From Babylonia areolata (lineage: Eukaryota > Mollusca > Gastropoda > Neogastropoda > Buccinidae), in the NCBI RefSeq assembly GCF_041734735.1, contig NC_134878.1:50679055-50743054 (forward strand): a stretch of 64,000 nucleotides of DNA. Reading direction: 5' to 3'. Shown here piece after piece: positions 11,010 through 22,800 of this stretch. Both the position numbers and the translations under genes were made by a program. Numbering within the stretch: position 1 is the stretch's first letter; each line of letters opens with the position of its first letter. Below the pieces are notes generated by a model. The model saw only the letters and a program-made list of their open reading frames with translations, ran no database searches and was not told the origin of the DNA.

Positions 11010-12044
11010 CTAGGCCACCTCCACAATGCTGCGGTCGTCATCTCCCAGGAAGAATTTCTTTCCATCGATCAGGAGGTGGTCGTAGATCATGGTAGCCCTT
11101 TTCTTTTGATTCTTTGCCTCTTTGAGATAAGGTGACAGTTTCTTTCTGATGTTCCTGACTCTCAAGGAGAAATCCTCACCGATGAAAATGTTGCTTCCCT
11201 GCAGCTTCCGCTTTGCCTTCGGGATGCTCACTTTGTCTTTGTAAAACGTGCAACACGCTATCATAGGCGAATCCTTGTTCGTGTTTAGTCGGTGGACAAA
11301 ACAGACATCTCCTGACACTTCTAGCGTGTCAGTAATCAGGTCGTTGAGTTTGTTTTCACAGTCTTCCGTTGTTTCCTTCTCAGTTCTTTGAATGCCATGG
11401 ATAATGAGATTTTTCCTCTTTGAGCGACACTCAAGATCATCGACTTTTGATTCCAAATTCTTTACATTTTCTTCCAGTTTTCTGTTTGATTCTCTCAAGA
11501 CATCATTTGAATGCTTCAGAAATGTCACTTCTTCATTAAGAGATTGAACATCATCTTTCATAGCGGAATACAAATCTTTGATTTCCCGCAAATCATCTTT
11601 GAGTTCACCAAATTTAACATTCATGTTTGTCATGATGTCAGTCAAAGTTGGTTCTGTTCCACATGTGACCTGTCCTCTCGTCTGAACCTGTTCTTCATTG
11701 TCTCTCTCCAGACTCACCCTTCTAAGTCCGCTGCTGCTGGTCAGTCGAGACTGCCTCACGCTAGCTTGCTTGGGAGGGCCAGGATTGACTTCAATGTCCC
11801 CGCACTGCATGAGGAGATTGCTGAGAAAAATCACCGAGAGGGTCAGTCCCACTATGACACCGTCCAGCCGGTTTCTCGGCTTCAATGTCGGAAATCGTGA
11901 AAGAACTTTCTTCATGGCTCTTCGGAACATAAAACAGATGAATATGGCCACAAAGGATCCACATCTTGCCCGGAAAGCGAGAGGTACTGAAGGCATGGTA
12001 CTGCAACTACTCCCTGGCAAACTTTCAGAGTCGGTACTGGTCAC
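11010..12044 (-). CDS. LINE ORF1 with 2A-like peptide, coiled coil and RNA-binding C-terminus
   Basis: 344 residues. Two hydrophobic stretches (about residues 30-40 and 62-79) lead into CGDIEVNPGP (residues 81-90), a match to the 2A consensus DxExNPGP, where ribosomes release the chain before the last Pro. Then come a linker, a long coiled coil (about 130-205) and a basic C-terminal region like the RRM/CTD of L1-type ORF1 proteins. 2A sequences are known in non-LTR elements of trypanosomes and of marine invertebrates such as sea urchins and molluscs. Here cleavage would free a short hydrophobic leader from the chaperone part. The ATG at 12044 is about 75 bp from the 5' end of the element. Confidence 0.87.
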   Translation of the reverse strand: MTSTDSESLPGSSCSTMPSVPLAFRARCGSFVAIFICFMFRRAMKKVLSRFPTLKPRNRLDGVIVGLTLSVIFLSNLLMQCGDIEVNPGPPKQASVRQSRLTSSSGLRRVSLERDNEEQVQTRGQVTCGTEPTLTDIMTNMNVKFGELKDDLREIKDLYSAMKDDVQSLNEEVTFLKHSNDVLRESNRKLEENVKNLESKVDDLECRSKRKNLIIHGIQRTEKETTEDCENKLNDLITDTLEVSGDVCFVHRLNTNKDSPMIACCTFYKDKVSIPKAKRKLQGSNIFIGEDFSLRVRNIRKKLSPYLKEAKNQKKRATMIYDHLLIDGKKFFLGDDDRSIVEVA

Positions 12045-12119
12045 TGACTTCCGTATAAACTGCTAACAGCGAGAGACTTCGACACACGTCTTCCTCTCTT
12101 GAGTACACGTGAACTCCCC

Positions 12120-12127
12120 ATCCAGAC

Positions 12128-12167
<40 letters not shown>

Positions 12168-12189
12168 AGACAGAGAGAGAGAGAGATCC

Positions 12190-12230
<41 letters not shown>
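12120..12230. repeat. Compound (GA)n / GATCCAGACA array, right part
   Basis: The same GA and GATCCAGACA mixture as at 6452-7133, lying against the 5' end of the LINE. It marks the other side of the insertion target. Confidence 0.9.
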
Positions 12231-12232
<2 letters not shown>

Positions 12233-13015
12233 CTCATGATTTATGCTGCCTCGCACTCTCCTTCCCGCCAAGATGATTTCTTTTTAATCCAACAACTTTT
12301 TACCACAATATAGTTGACTGATTGACAATAACTAAATAACCAGTTAGCCTTACCAATTAATTAACTAACCAACTGCCTGATTCACCAACTAAAATGCTAA
12401 ATAAACTGGAAGAAAAAAACAACATATTCCACTACCGTTTGGCTGTATTTTTGGTGTAGTGAAATGTTTACAACTATTTTGATTCAGAACACGATTTAAT
12501 GAATAAATAATAATAATGATGATGAAAATAATAATGAAAATAATAATAATAATAATCATAATGATGATGATGATGATAAATAAATAAATACATAACAAAA
12601 TAAATAAATACAAAATAATAATAATAATAATAATAAAAAAGGAGTCAAACGGAAATCATTTTCTCCTGTGACGAGCCTGAAGGCAAATTTCTTTACACCG
12701 TGTGTTTCAGACATTGATCAAAGAAATCGATTGATTGATTGAAAACACAAACTGACAGGTGGTTCCGGTAACCTTTTTTTTCAATTGCAACAGAAGCAGA
12801 AGATCGGTACATGCGTACTTCTCTTCATTCGCAACAGAAGTTGAAGACCAAACACAACTCGCGTGTTAACCAGACATGTCCGTTGTGTAAACTGTGGTAC
12901 AAACACTTGTCTGTTTCCCTCCCTCTTCCCCCGAACCCCCGCACACCCCTGTCTTTGTCTCCAGCTTTCCACTCCCGCATGTCTCCCCCGCACAAACGGG
13001 TGCTGTGGGTATGAC

Positions 13016-13046
<31 letters not shown>

Positions 13047-13590
13047 ACAGAGAAAGGGGAATTACAATACACCCGACAGGCAAAAGTTCACAAGACGTGA
13101 TCACAGCAAGAGCACTGAAGCACCAAGTAAATGATCGAGATAGGTATAAAGTTACCACTCGGCTAACAACAAATATGCCTGTTGCCTCTCATCGTGTGTG
13201 TGTTTGTGGGTGTGGGGGTGTGTGGGGGTGTGCGTGTGTTTGACAAGTGAAGAGTTGGACAGACGAATACAATCCGCGAACTGATTTACTTTCACTGGGT
13301 ATAGGCCTTTTCTGTTCTGATCAAACGACTGACTATCACACCACACACACACACACACACACACACGACTATCACACACACAAACACACACACACATACA
13401 TACAAGCGCGCGCGCGCGCGCGCGCGCACTTCTACTTCACTCTCAGTCAGTCCAATCTTTCGCAGCTCTTCATTTCAGCCTCTGACACCCTGTCTCAGTC
13501 CTCCCAACCCGTTCGCCAACCCCCACGCGCACGAATACACATCCTACATCCCCCCCGCTCCCCGGTCTGATATCACTCAACAGTGGAAAG
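12231..13590. other. AT-rich and simple-sequence DNA without a gene
   Basis: Contains a run of ATA/GATGAT-type triplets (12500-12640), TG repeats at 13017-13045 and 13195-13240, CA repeats at 13341-13400 and a pure GC dinucleotide run at 13408-13428. I see no exon or RNA gene. The short open frames come from the repeats. Confidence 0.5.
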
Positions 13591-13593
13591 ACG

Positions 13594-13825
13594 TTAACTC
13601 ACTCAGTACGGCCAGTCCTCTCTTCTCCTCTACACAGACCCCTCGGATGTCCAGTGGGTGTCTGAATGACCCAACCTTTAGCTTCCGTCGTCAGAATTGT
13701 GGTATTCTTTGTCAACATTCACCTCTTCAGTATAAGAGCCTCCCGCTTGCAATATTTTGATGATGGTAACTGGAGTGAAACGCTGTTAACATCGTCTCTT
13801 TCGCCGTTCGTATGGAGAGAGTTAA
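13594..13825. mobile_element. piggyBac-type MITE with TTAA target duplication
   Basis: A 224-bp interior (13598-13821) bounded on both sides by TTAA. The left end reads CTCACTCAGTACGGCC and the right end, inverted, reads CTCTCTCCATACGAAC. The TTAA duplication and CTC-rich inverted ends are those of piggyBac-like DNA transposons. The ends also resemble those of the 49883-50460 element. It has no coding capacity. Confidence 0.65.
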
Positions 13826-14187
13826 CCTACAGAAAGAAAGAAAACACACACAGACACATACAGATACAGACACAGACACACAGAAACACAGACACACAGA
13901 CACACGCACACACACACACAGCACGCAAACACAGAGATAGACAGACAAACAGGACGATAAGCAGGTAGTTGAAAAGACATAATCATCAAGTTTCTTCCAT
14001 GGTTTAGTGGAAGTGTTATATCAAAAGTATACCTGATATCGATTCACATAAAAAAAGAAGAAGAAAAGAATAGAAAAGAAAAAAAGACGACATGATTATA
14101 GTGATGACAATTTATTCATGTAAACAACAACAACGATCGAGCTTCTCTCTCTCTCTCTCTCCTTCTGTGTCTGTGTCTGTCTGTCTC

Positions 14188-14227
<40 letters not shown>

Positions 14228-14685
14228 CTGCTGTTATTCTGATCCACGTGGTTCTCCGATCTCCTTTGCCGGACAGAAACGCCGGTCATTCCACCACAGC
14301 CGTAGTAACGTTGAGAGTTCTGTCATACTGACTGAATCACAGCAGTGCATTCCATACTGTACAAACCCCCCTGAAGTCTTGTGTCAACACAACCAAAAGG
14401 ATTCCTGGCTTTCCAAAGGCTAAACAGACCTGGCCGTTCGTGCGGTCTATCAGTCAGTCCAAACACGGAGCTTATGATCACAGAGTTTGTGGAATCCAGA
14501 CATTACTGTCTGTCATTTCACCCCCTGCAGTTTGTTTCTTCATGTCTGCCGAAAACTTTGAACTTTCAGCTGGATTGATATCATGGTTTAAGCCGTTCCG
14601 ATCAATGGTAAGGTGACTGCATGGAAGGTTCTGTAGCAATCTGCCCTTCGTTCAGAAAGTGTCGGTGGGCAGGCGACAATAACAA

Positions 14686-14732
<47 letters not shown>

Positions 14733-16863
14733 GTCTGATTCTATGTGCTCTTGCTGATCGGAGGGAGTCAAACATCAACTCCAAAGCCAGCTAACATCCT
14801 GCTAAGAAAATCATCATGTTTTATAAAGAGAGAAAGGGAGAAGGCGATAACTGCTAAACATTTACTTCTAATAATCGCTGCAAACTATTTTTCGAAACCA
14901 TATCGGTGCATTCCGGTAGCCGCTGTTTAGTGCAAATTATTTGGAAAAGGCATGGGATAAGTAAATTTAAAATTAAAAAAAAGAAGAAAAAAATGTAAAG
15001 AAAAGAGAGAGAAAAAAAGAAAGATTTGATTGCCATAATGAATTGACGTTTTTACCTGTTTTTATTTGTAATACACCCCTGATATGAAAGTAACAAACGA
15101 ATCTAAGAATTCTAAAAACACATATGAGAAGAAAGGGGGGCAAAAGGAAAATGAACAGAAACAAACAAACACAAAACGAAAGGGAGAGCCCAGAACCCAC
15201 GCTGTCCAGATATGAAAACTTCTCTGCCAGAAGAGCTCCAGAACCCACCCTACACTGTTGATATTGATGTGGCCGTTCTTGTTAAACGATGAGGACTACT
15301 GCGGTGGGTGTTTTGTAAACGACCAGTCATTCATACAATGAAACCAGACTGATTTGGAAATCAACAGCTGTCCTCCACACTGGTCACATCACAGCAACAC
15401 CACCGAAAATTTATTGGGGAAGCCTTTGAAACATCATTTTCTGCGTACCTAGACAATCATTTGGTCGGAGCAATGTTTTTTTTGGTTTTTTTTTTAGTTT
15501 TTTTTTTATACGCCACAATACAAATACAACGCCACAATAAAAATACAACGCCACAATACAAATACAACGCCACAATAAAAATACAACGCCACAATACAAA
15601 TACAACGCCACAATACAAATACAACGCCACAATACAAATACAACGCCACAATACAAATATAATAAAAATACAACGCCACAATACAAATACAACGCCACAA
15701 TACAAATACAACGCCACAATACAAATACAACGCCACAATACAAATATAATACAAATACAACGCCACAATACAAATACTCAACAGGGCAACAAGAAAGTCT
15801 GATATTAAGTCATGTCACAATCATTTGCAAGGTGACACCAGATCACCGACAATCGTTGTTGTTGGCATGGGATAAAACGACTTGGACATTAGCCGCTAGG
15901 TGGGAAAGATCACTTGGACCAACAGCTTACCGAAAGACTAACAGCTGCAGACCCTTGTGGAACCGTCATCCTCCACCCCGGGTAACAGTGAAGCACTGGA
16001 CAAACAGTCCGATCTGTTAGGAAGGCCGTAGGAAAAGCAAACGGGTGGACACTTTTCTGGGTGGCCACACAGTGAACTGTTTGCTTTTTCTGAGTGGTCA
16101 TTTGTGTCCCGGCCCTTCCCTTTGCTTCTGTGAGCTTCCGTGCATGGACAGTGAAGCTGTTACCTTTCTTATTCCTTCCACTGCTCCCCCCCCCCCCCTA
16201 CACACACACCCCTCCAATCCCCTCACCTAACCCCATACACCCCACCTCTTCCGTGCCTGACGCTTTCTTCTCCCCTCTGTGCGGGGAAAGTCTTTGAACA
16301 TCAAAAACAATTATATGATATGATATACTATCGCTCTGCCTACCTGTGTCATCCCTCCCCCTGTCCCTCAGTTACAGCGTGTATTGCGTGTGTATCATTA
16401 TTATTATTATTATTATTAATAGTAGTAGTAGTAGTAGTAGTACACAATGAGATACAGTCAACATTTACAGGGGTGCTATGTTGTTTCTCAGGGGCACACC
16501 CTGCTGCTTGTTTTCTGTCGCCCAAAAAATAGGTGTATACCTACATGGCTTGCACACGTTGTTTCCCACCCACCGTCCCTTCCATAACCTCCCAACACCC
16601 TTGCTTTTTATCATTTTATATTCTTTCTTCATTTACTTTTTTTCTATTTTGTTTCTTCCTTTATTTTCTGTCCTTCTTTCTTTCGCTCTTTCTTCGTTGC
16701 TGCCCTTTCTGTAAACTTCTTGATCAGGTCAAGTTTTCCGACCATTTACGAGAAGCATATCAACTGGTAATGATTCCTTTGGTGTGTTATAATCTCATTT
16801 CGTACTAATCACACAGCATTGACAGAGTGTAGTGTCACGTTTCTGATGGTGCTCTGTTTCCAG
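13826..16863. other. Simple-sequence-rich stretch upstream of the plus-strand gene
   Basis: Holds CA repeats (13845-13930, 14690-14731), a TC/TA run (14142-14222), the 19-bp array at 15520-15780, an ATT/AGT triplet run (16397-16442) and poly-pyrimidine DNA (16600-16700). The next exon (16864) needs an upstream exon ending with two codon bases. I could not identify it here with confidence, so the gene may start in this stretch or further left. Confidence 0.4.
15520..15780. repeat. Minisatellite, 19-bp unit
   Basis: About 13 copies of ACAACGCCACAATACAAAT, with a few copies changed (AATAAAAAT) or shortened. The period of 19 is not a multiple of three, so its long open frames on both strands repeat every 19 residues. 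They are artefacts of a unit that lacks stops in most frames. Confidence 0.92.
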
Positions 16864-19806
16864 ACGTGCTCCTGACAAACCTGACAAACCCCAGCCCCCT
16901 GTCCTCTGTGGCTGGAATCTGCCTGTCATTCCGGACGACAACGGCAAGTATTTATTTGTCATGTTGTAGTTGTCGTTCTATCGGCGTTGTCGTAATCGTT
17001 CTTGTTTTGTTTTGTTATTGTTGTCAAGGACATCTGTAGCCGGATCTCCGTGTCATCAGTTGCCGTTTCCCTACCAGTTTCAAGTTGAAAGTGAGGTGCA
17101 GTGTCGGTATGTTCCAGAGAAGTGTCGCAGGGGGGTAGTAATATACCCCCCTACCCCCTACAAAGGAGATACTTTACTCGCTCGGTCGCTGTGTATTCTC
17201 CACAAAAGTTACAGCGTGTTAGTTGGAAAAAAAAAGCAAAAAAAACAAAAACAAAAACAAAAAAAACAAAAAACAAAAAAACAATAGTCCTTGTATCAGT
17301 TTCAGTCTCTAGATGTCAGAGCTTGCAGACAGATCCATACACGCTACACCACATTTGCTAGGGGGAAAAAAAAGAAAAAAAAAGAAGAGAAGAACCCCCC
17401 CCCCCCCCCCCCAAAAAAAAAAAAAAAAATAAAAATCAATAGTCCCTGTATCAGTTTCAGTTTCTAGATGTCAGAGCTTGCAGACAGATCCAGACACGCT
17501 ACACCACATTTGCTAGGGAAAAAAAAAACGGAATAACAAGCAGCAGCAGATGATTGACAATTCGCGTAAACCCAACGCGCTGAGCAAGCCCCGATAAAAA
17601 CAGACTGTGCCAATATCGAATGCGTATGTTGAATAACCACAGCATGAACTTCTGAACGCCACCACAAGTCATGGACTCTAACAGCCCCTCTGGCAGACGG
17701 CTTTACAAGACTGAAGACCCTGAGGAAATGGCCTGGACATCTCCCGTGAACTCCTGACCCAGGCCGGGGACATGGAGTTCAAGTGTGACTGGGTCACTAA
17801 TCTTCCACAACACGTCTGACGACCCGTGAACTGGGACTGGGGCTGGGGCTGTGGCTGGGTGTGAGCGGAGATTAGAAAAGAGAGATAAACCACTCGCGGC
17901 AGGCCCCTTCTTACTGTCTATAACAGTGCTGAAGCCGTTTTGGGGCACGCACGCAGTGCGGAAGGGTGGGGGTAAATCACCCTCTCCTTCCCCACCTGAA
18001 GGAAACTGGTCGGTTCGACGGTTCAGCTGCAGTAAAGCGAAAGTTAAGTTACGCCTGGAATTTCCCACGTGTAGTAAGATTCGCTGTATACAATGAAAAC
18101 CGATTCATTTTTGCGTTGGTTTTTAGCACGTTTGCATCTGCTTGAATGTAGATAATATAAAAAGAAAATAAAGCAGCTCCCCCCACCACCAACTCCCCCC
18201 CCCTCCCCCAGCGCAATGTTGCACATGAGAGAGACAGTTATAAATTATTGAACTGCGTTTTCATAACGCTGCTTTTTCTTCACACTTTCTGGTTTACATC
18301 ACCATTTCTTAAAAAAAAAATATATATATATCAAAACATAAAACACATATTCAGCTCTGTCTCTCTTCTAACATCTGTCTATACATACATACATGAATAC
18401 ATACATACATAATTTCATATAGATCTATCAGTATGTAAATCTAAATCTATCTATATGTACATAATCATATATATAATTCATATATATATGAACGCTTCAT
18501 GTTGCCGGAGCAGACCGTTGTATTGTGCTCTATCTCTCTCTCTAAGTCTCTGTCTCTGTCTCTCTCTCTCGGGAGTTTTACATGGCTGTTAAAAGCATCT
18601 ACGATTCTGTACTTGTATGTGTTCGTGACAAAGGTATTTATTCAGACTTTTTTTCAGTGTCCAAGAGGGGTTAAACAAGGTTGTATGCCAAGCACACAGC
18701 TGTTTTCCTTTTTCATCGGTGAATTGGCAGTGGAGTTATCAAAGAAGGGGAGACATGGAATACAAATGATACCTGGCGCAACAGATTTGCTCTTAATGCT
18801 ATTTGCTGATGATGTTGTTCTCTTGTCTGACACACCCATAGGGTTACAAAATCAATTAAATGCCCTTAAGCAAGAAACAGACAGACTACAACAAACAGTG
18901 AATCTCGATAAGACCAATATTATAGTTTTCCGCAATGGAGGTCATCTTTCGACTCGTGAAAAATGGTGCTGTGGTGATAGGGAAATAAAAGTAACCAATA
19001 CATATAAATATTTAGGAATGTTATTCACAACAAAATTGAGTTTGACATCTGTGTGGGATGAAGCAAACAGAAAAGGGAAAAAAGGTGTAATCCAAATTAT
19101 AAAATCACTCAGGAGACTGCGTTCGACTGACGCTTTCCTTTCGTTTGGGCGGGGCAAAGGCAGCTCATGAATAATGAATGCGTGCCGCGGCGCAGGCTGC
19201 CTGGCTTCAGCAATTTCTGCAAGTGGTTTATCTCTCTTTTCTAATCTCCGGTGTGAGGGAGCTAGCTGCCATGGGCATGTGTTGGCCCACGGTTGCACAC
19301 ACACAGACACACACACACACACACACACACGCACGCACGCAAACACAGATAGACAGGACCAACAGAATCCAACAAACAACACTGCTAACTATTCACTCTC
19401 GAATATGTTTTTGTTGTTGCAGATATCATAGTATGGACGAAAAGGGAAAAGAATGGAGACAACAAAAGAAGTGAGTGTTGGACTGATACGTACATTACTG
19501 ATGTGCGCGCGTTCATGCACACAAACACGCGCCGCGTGCGAGCGCATGCATGTACATCGCACGCACACACGCACACACGCACACACACACATAACACAGA
19601 CACAGACACAGACACACACACACTTGACATTTTATAGATCGTTCATAGTTGTCTTTTTTTGTTTTTAAAATTATTTTTTACATAAGAGACCGATGGAAAA
19701 TCTATGTGACAGACGCGGGGAAAAGCTTCAATTTTTAAATTCAAAATACATTTAATGTTTCCCACTCCTTAGCTCTAGCAAATATTGACAAATGTAAACA
19801 GTATCG

Positions 19807-19849
<43 letters not shown>

Positions 19850-22800
19850 CGAACGAACGAATGATTTATTGTTTTCAGGCTCGCTTTGCCCATTCACAAG
19901 GGGGCAGGGTGGAGAAGGGGCTGTACATGTCAGAAACGTAACGAAATATGAGAAGTGACGCGCTGTACACTTGATCACAACATGGAATCCACGTCATGCG
20001 ATTAATTATAATTAGTATCATACAAAGTCTGTATAATCACAATCTTTGTTTTCAAAAAGGTCGGCAAGTGAAAAGGAATCACACAGCGAAACTAATCATG
20101 ATATATCGAGATCAGGATTTCCATTTCTAGCACTTTTGCAAGCGTTTGGATTTGTGTCTTTAAACGTATTAAATAAACTGTCCATTTTCTTAGCCGACTC
20201 CTCAAGACAAGACATAATCTGTCGGCAGACATCTGGCGGAACATCAACATGCTTCTGTTCAGAAAATTCACTGTCTTGTTGAGAACTGTCCACATCTGGG
20301 TCAATGATGTTCGTGTTTTGGGGCGTGAGAGTCGTGCCAATTTCGTCCAGCTCACACATTTCTGCACCACAATGTCTGTCTGCACCAGTTTCTTCATCGT
20401 GGAGGACTGTCACTGCACGTGAATTTGTGTCGCCGTGTGCCATGTCTTTGTGCTGGTCGTCACGCCGTGCGTCGTTCGATGACATGGGGGGTGCAGAGGG
20501 AGGGTGGTGGTGGTCGTACACAGACATGTCGGCATGTCAAATAGATGTCATGTAGTGACGTACAAATTATTACTGGTGATAATACTTATCATCCACGAGG
20601 CAATGATGACATTTGACCAGCACAGAAATACGACGCAGAGACAGAATAGAAGAATCTGATGGGATCACAAACATCGTTGTCAACAGAAGTCTTGGAGGAG
20701 ACTGTAAACGACAGCGTGTCGTGTTAAAGGGTGTGATACTTTACCCAGTGTGTTACACTTTACGCACTGCAGTCCCACACGTTTTCCACCCAAATATGCT
20801 GGCAATTTGTTTTCAAGACTTTCAAAACATTGCGGTGTTTGAGAACATTGAAAGATGCACAAGGAAACACACAGACTTTCTATTAAACAAAAACAACAAC
20901 AACAGAAACTCTGGGTATAAAGATAGATCCATTGATCTTGCTTGGAGAATAAAAAGAATACCCACTCTTTACTACGCATTGATTGCGTTCATCAAACTTT
21001 AAACACACCAGATGGCAGACGGAACCCACGTCATGTTGAAGGCAGAGAATGCCTTCCATGATCCAGTTGTTAGGGCCATAATACTTTTATTTGCCATAAT
21101 GAAACTGCACACTGGTACTTTGAATTCGGATATGCCTCATTTAGCCAACGTGTGCGCTTTGTGATCGAATGACTCTAACCTACTCCATTGGAGACTTTCA
21201 ATGAAGGGAAACGTGCACTCTTTCCCTCTGAGTCTGTGTCTTTCTGTCCGTCTTTCTGTCTGTCCGTCTGTCTGTCTGTCTCTGCCACTCTCTCTCTCTG
21301 TCTTTCTCTGTAACTCTCTCTCTCTCTCAGTGTCTCTCTGTCTCTGTGTCCAACCATCCCCCGCATTCCCCAACCTTTTTTTGGTGGGTAGTCATAATCG
21401 TGGGTGCTTTGACTTCACTGCGGACCTTGATTACCTGACCAGTTCACGGCTGGCACCAACAAACACGCCGACAACTGTTTCAGAAAAGATCAACGAGGTG
21501 TACGAGGAGGAGAACTACCGCCACATCACCGGGCACTGCACGGCCATCGAGAACAAGCTGCTGTTCGACAGACAGAGCCTCAATGACCGCTACCTGAAGA
21601 ACTGCCAGTTCGGGGTGCGCGACGCACGTGCCAACAAGGTAGCCCCCGTAACGCCTCTTTCCAGCGTGCAGGGAGCGCGCGCTACGCGACCCCCTTCCCA
21701 ACAGGACAGGGAGAGGAACTGCTTCAGCGCCAACGCTTTGAACGATGACCCCTTGGCCGTGGAAGAGGAGGTGGACGCGGAGGAGGAGGTGGAGGTGGCT
21801 GAGGTGAGGGGGGTGTCGAGGGGCCGGAGCCACAGCGCGGTGTGTCACAGCGCCTCCATGCGGGGGTTGGGCATGACGCTGCCAGAGCCGGGCGCGGCGG
21901 CCTCTGAAGGGGAAGGGGAGGGGGAAGGGGTGAGGGACGAGGGGGAGGACGCGGGGTGGGACGAAGGCTACGGGTCCAAGGTATCCAGCAACGACCAGGA
22001 GCACGACGGCGGTGAGGAGGACGTCGCCAAGACGTTGGAGGAGGTGGGGGGCGTGGACGCGGGGGCGGAGGGTGAAGCGTGCAAAGCGGGGGACCCCGTG
22101 CTGACCGCCCCCTTCCAGGCCCAGCCCCTCAGCCAGCAGGACGTCATGGCCAAACTCATGTACTCCCGCCGGGAGCGCACCGTGTACGAACGCCTGCCGA
22201 GCCGGCGCATGCGCGGCAACAGTTTCCGCTACGCGGGCAGAGAGCAGTCCCGGCTGACGGAGGCCAGCCTGAGCCACATCAACCCCGCCTACCTGGCCAG
22301 GTACCACGTGCTGGCAGACCTGGCCACTGCCGCCCAGGCCAAACACGGCACCGCTCCTCCTCCTCAGCAGGGGGTGGTGGAGAACGGGGAGGGGGAGAGG
22401 GTTGGCAGCAGCGGCAGCGGGAAAAGTCTCCAACCAAGGACGATGGTACTACGCAAAATCACCATTCAGGACTCTGGCAAGGAGCTGTTCTCCCAAAACA
22501 TTCACTCCACTCCGGGAAATGCCGGCGCCGCAGCAGGGACCGGTCCGTCCCCGGCGCTTGACAAGGTTTATCACCAGAGACAGGGCGTGGTGTCTCCCAC
22601 CACAATGACTCACTCGGAGCGCGCCGCGTCGGAAACCACCCGGTCCTCCCCCGTGTCTCAGATGCATCGGTCTGGCGGGGGGGTGTCCGGGGGGTCGGAC
22701 CCGGTGTCTATGAGGGTGCATGACCTGAGCCCCGACGTGCCCGCCAGGAACAGCCCCGGCCCTATCCTCGCCTCCCTGCCCCTCCCCCTCCCCTTGTCTT

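Larger units (their letters stand above)
7134..12119 (-). mobile_element. Full-length LINE with 2A-bearing ORF1, inserted in a GA array
   Basis: A 5.0-kb non-LTR retrotransposon read on the minus strand. It has a 5' UTR of about 75 bp, ORF1 (coiled coil, L1-ORF1-like), ORF2 (endonuclease and RT, no RNase H), a 3' UTR of about 110 bp with a small hairpin, and a tail of GTTTC pentamers (7135-7153). Both frames are uninterrupted, and GA array lies on each side. The ORF2 C-terminal CPLC...HFVLCCP cluster and the RT type suggest the CR1/L2/Rex1 assemblage. Open frames over 1,590 codons mean a young, possibly active copy. Confidence 0.9.

Noticed and set aside
15411-15802. Cys/Val/Tyr-rich frames on both strands
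   Set aside because: Read-outs of the 19-bp minisatellite.
17396-17430. Run of C followed by a run of A
   Set aside because: Could be an assembly homopolymer artefact or an old poly-A tail. Nothing else supports a feature.
20613-21002. Plus-strand frame of 129 codons
   Set aside because: No motif, poor composition (Asn run), no splice partner, inside the intron.
21201-21483. 5' extension of the large plus-strand frame
   Set aside because: TC-rich, ends in a TTTCAG acceptor, and the amino-acid run is a pyrimidine read-out. Taken as intron.
21480-22433. Minus-strand frame of 317 codons opposite the big exon
   Set aside because: A shadow of GC-rich coding DNA. The plus strand has matching splice sites and phases.
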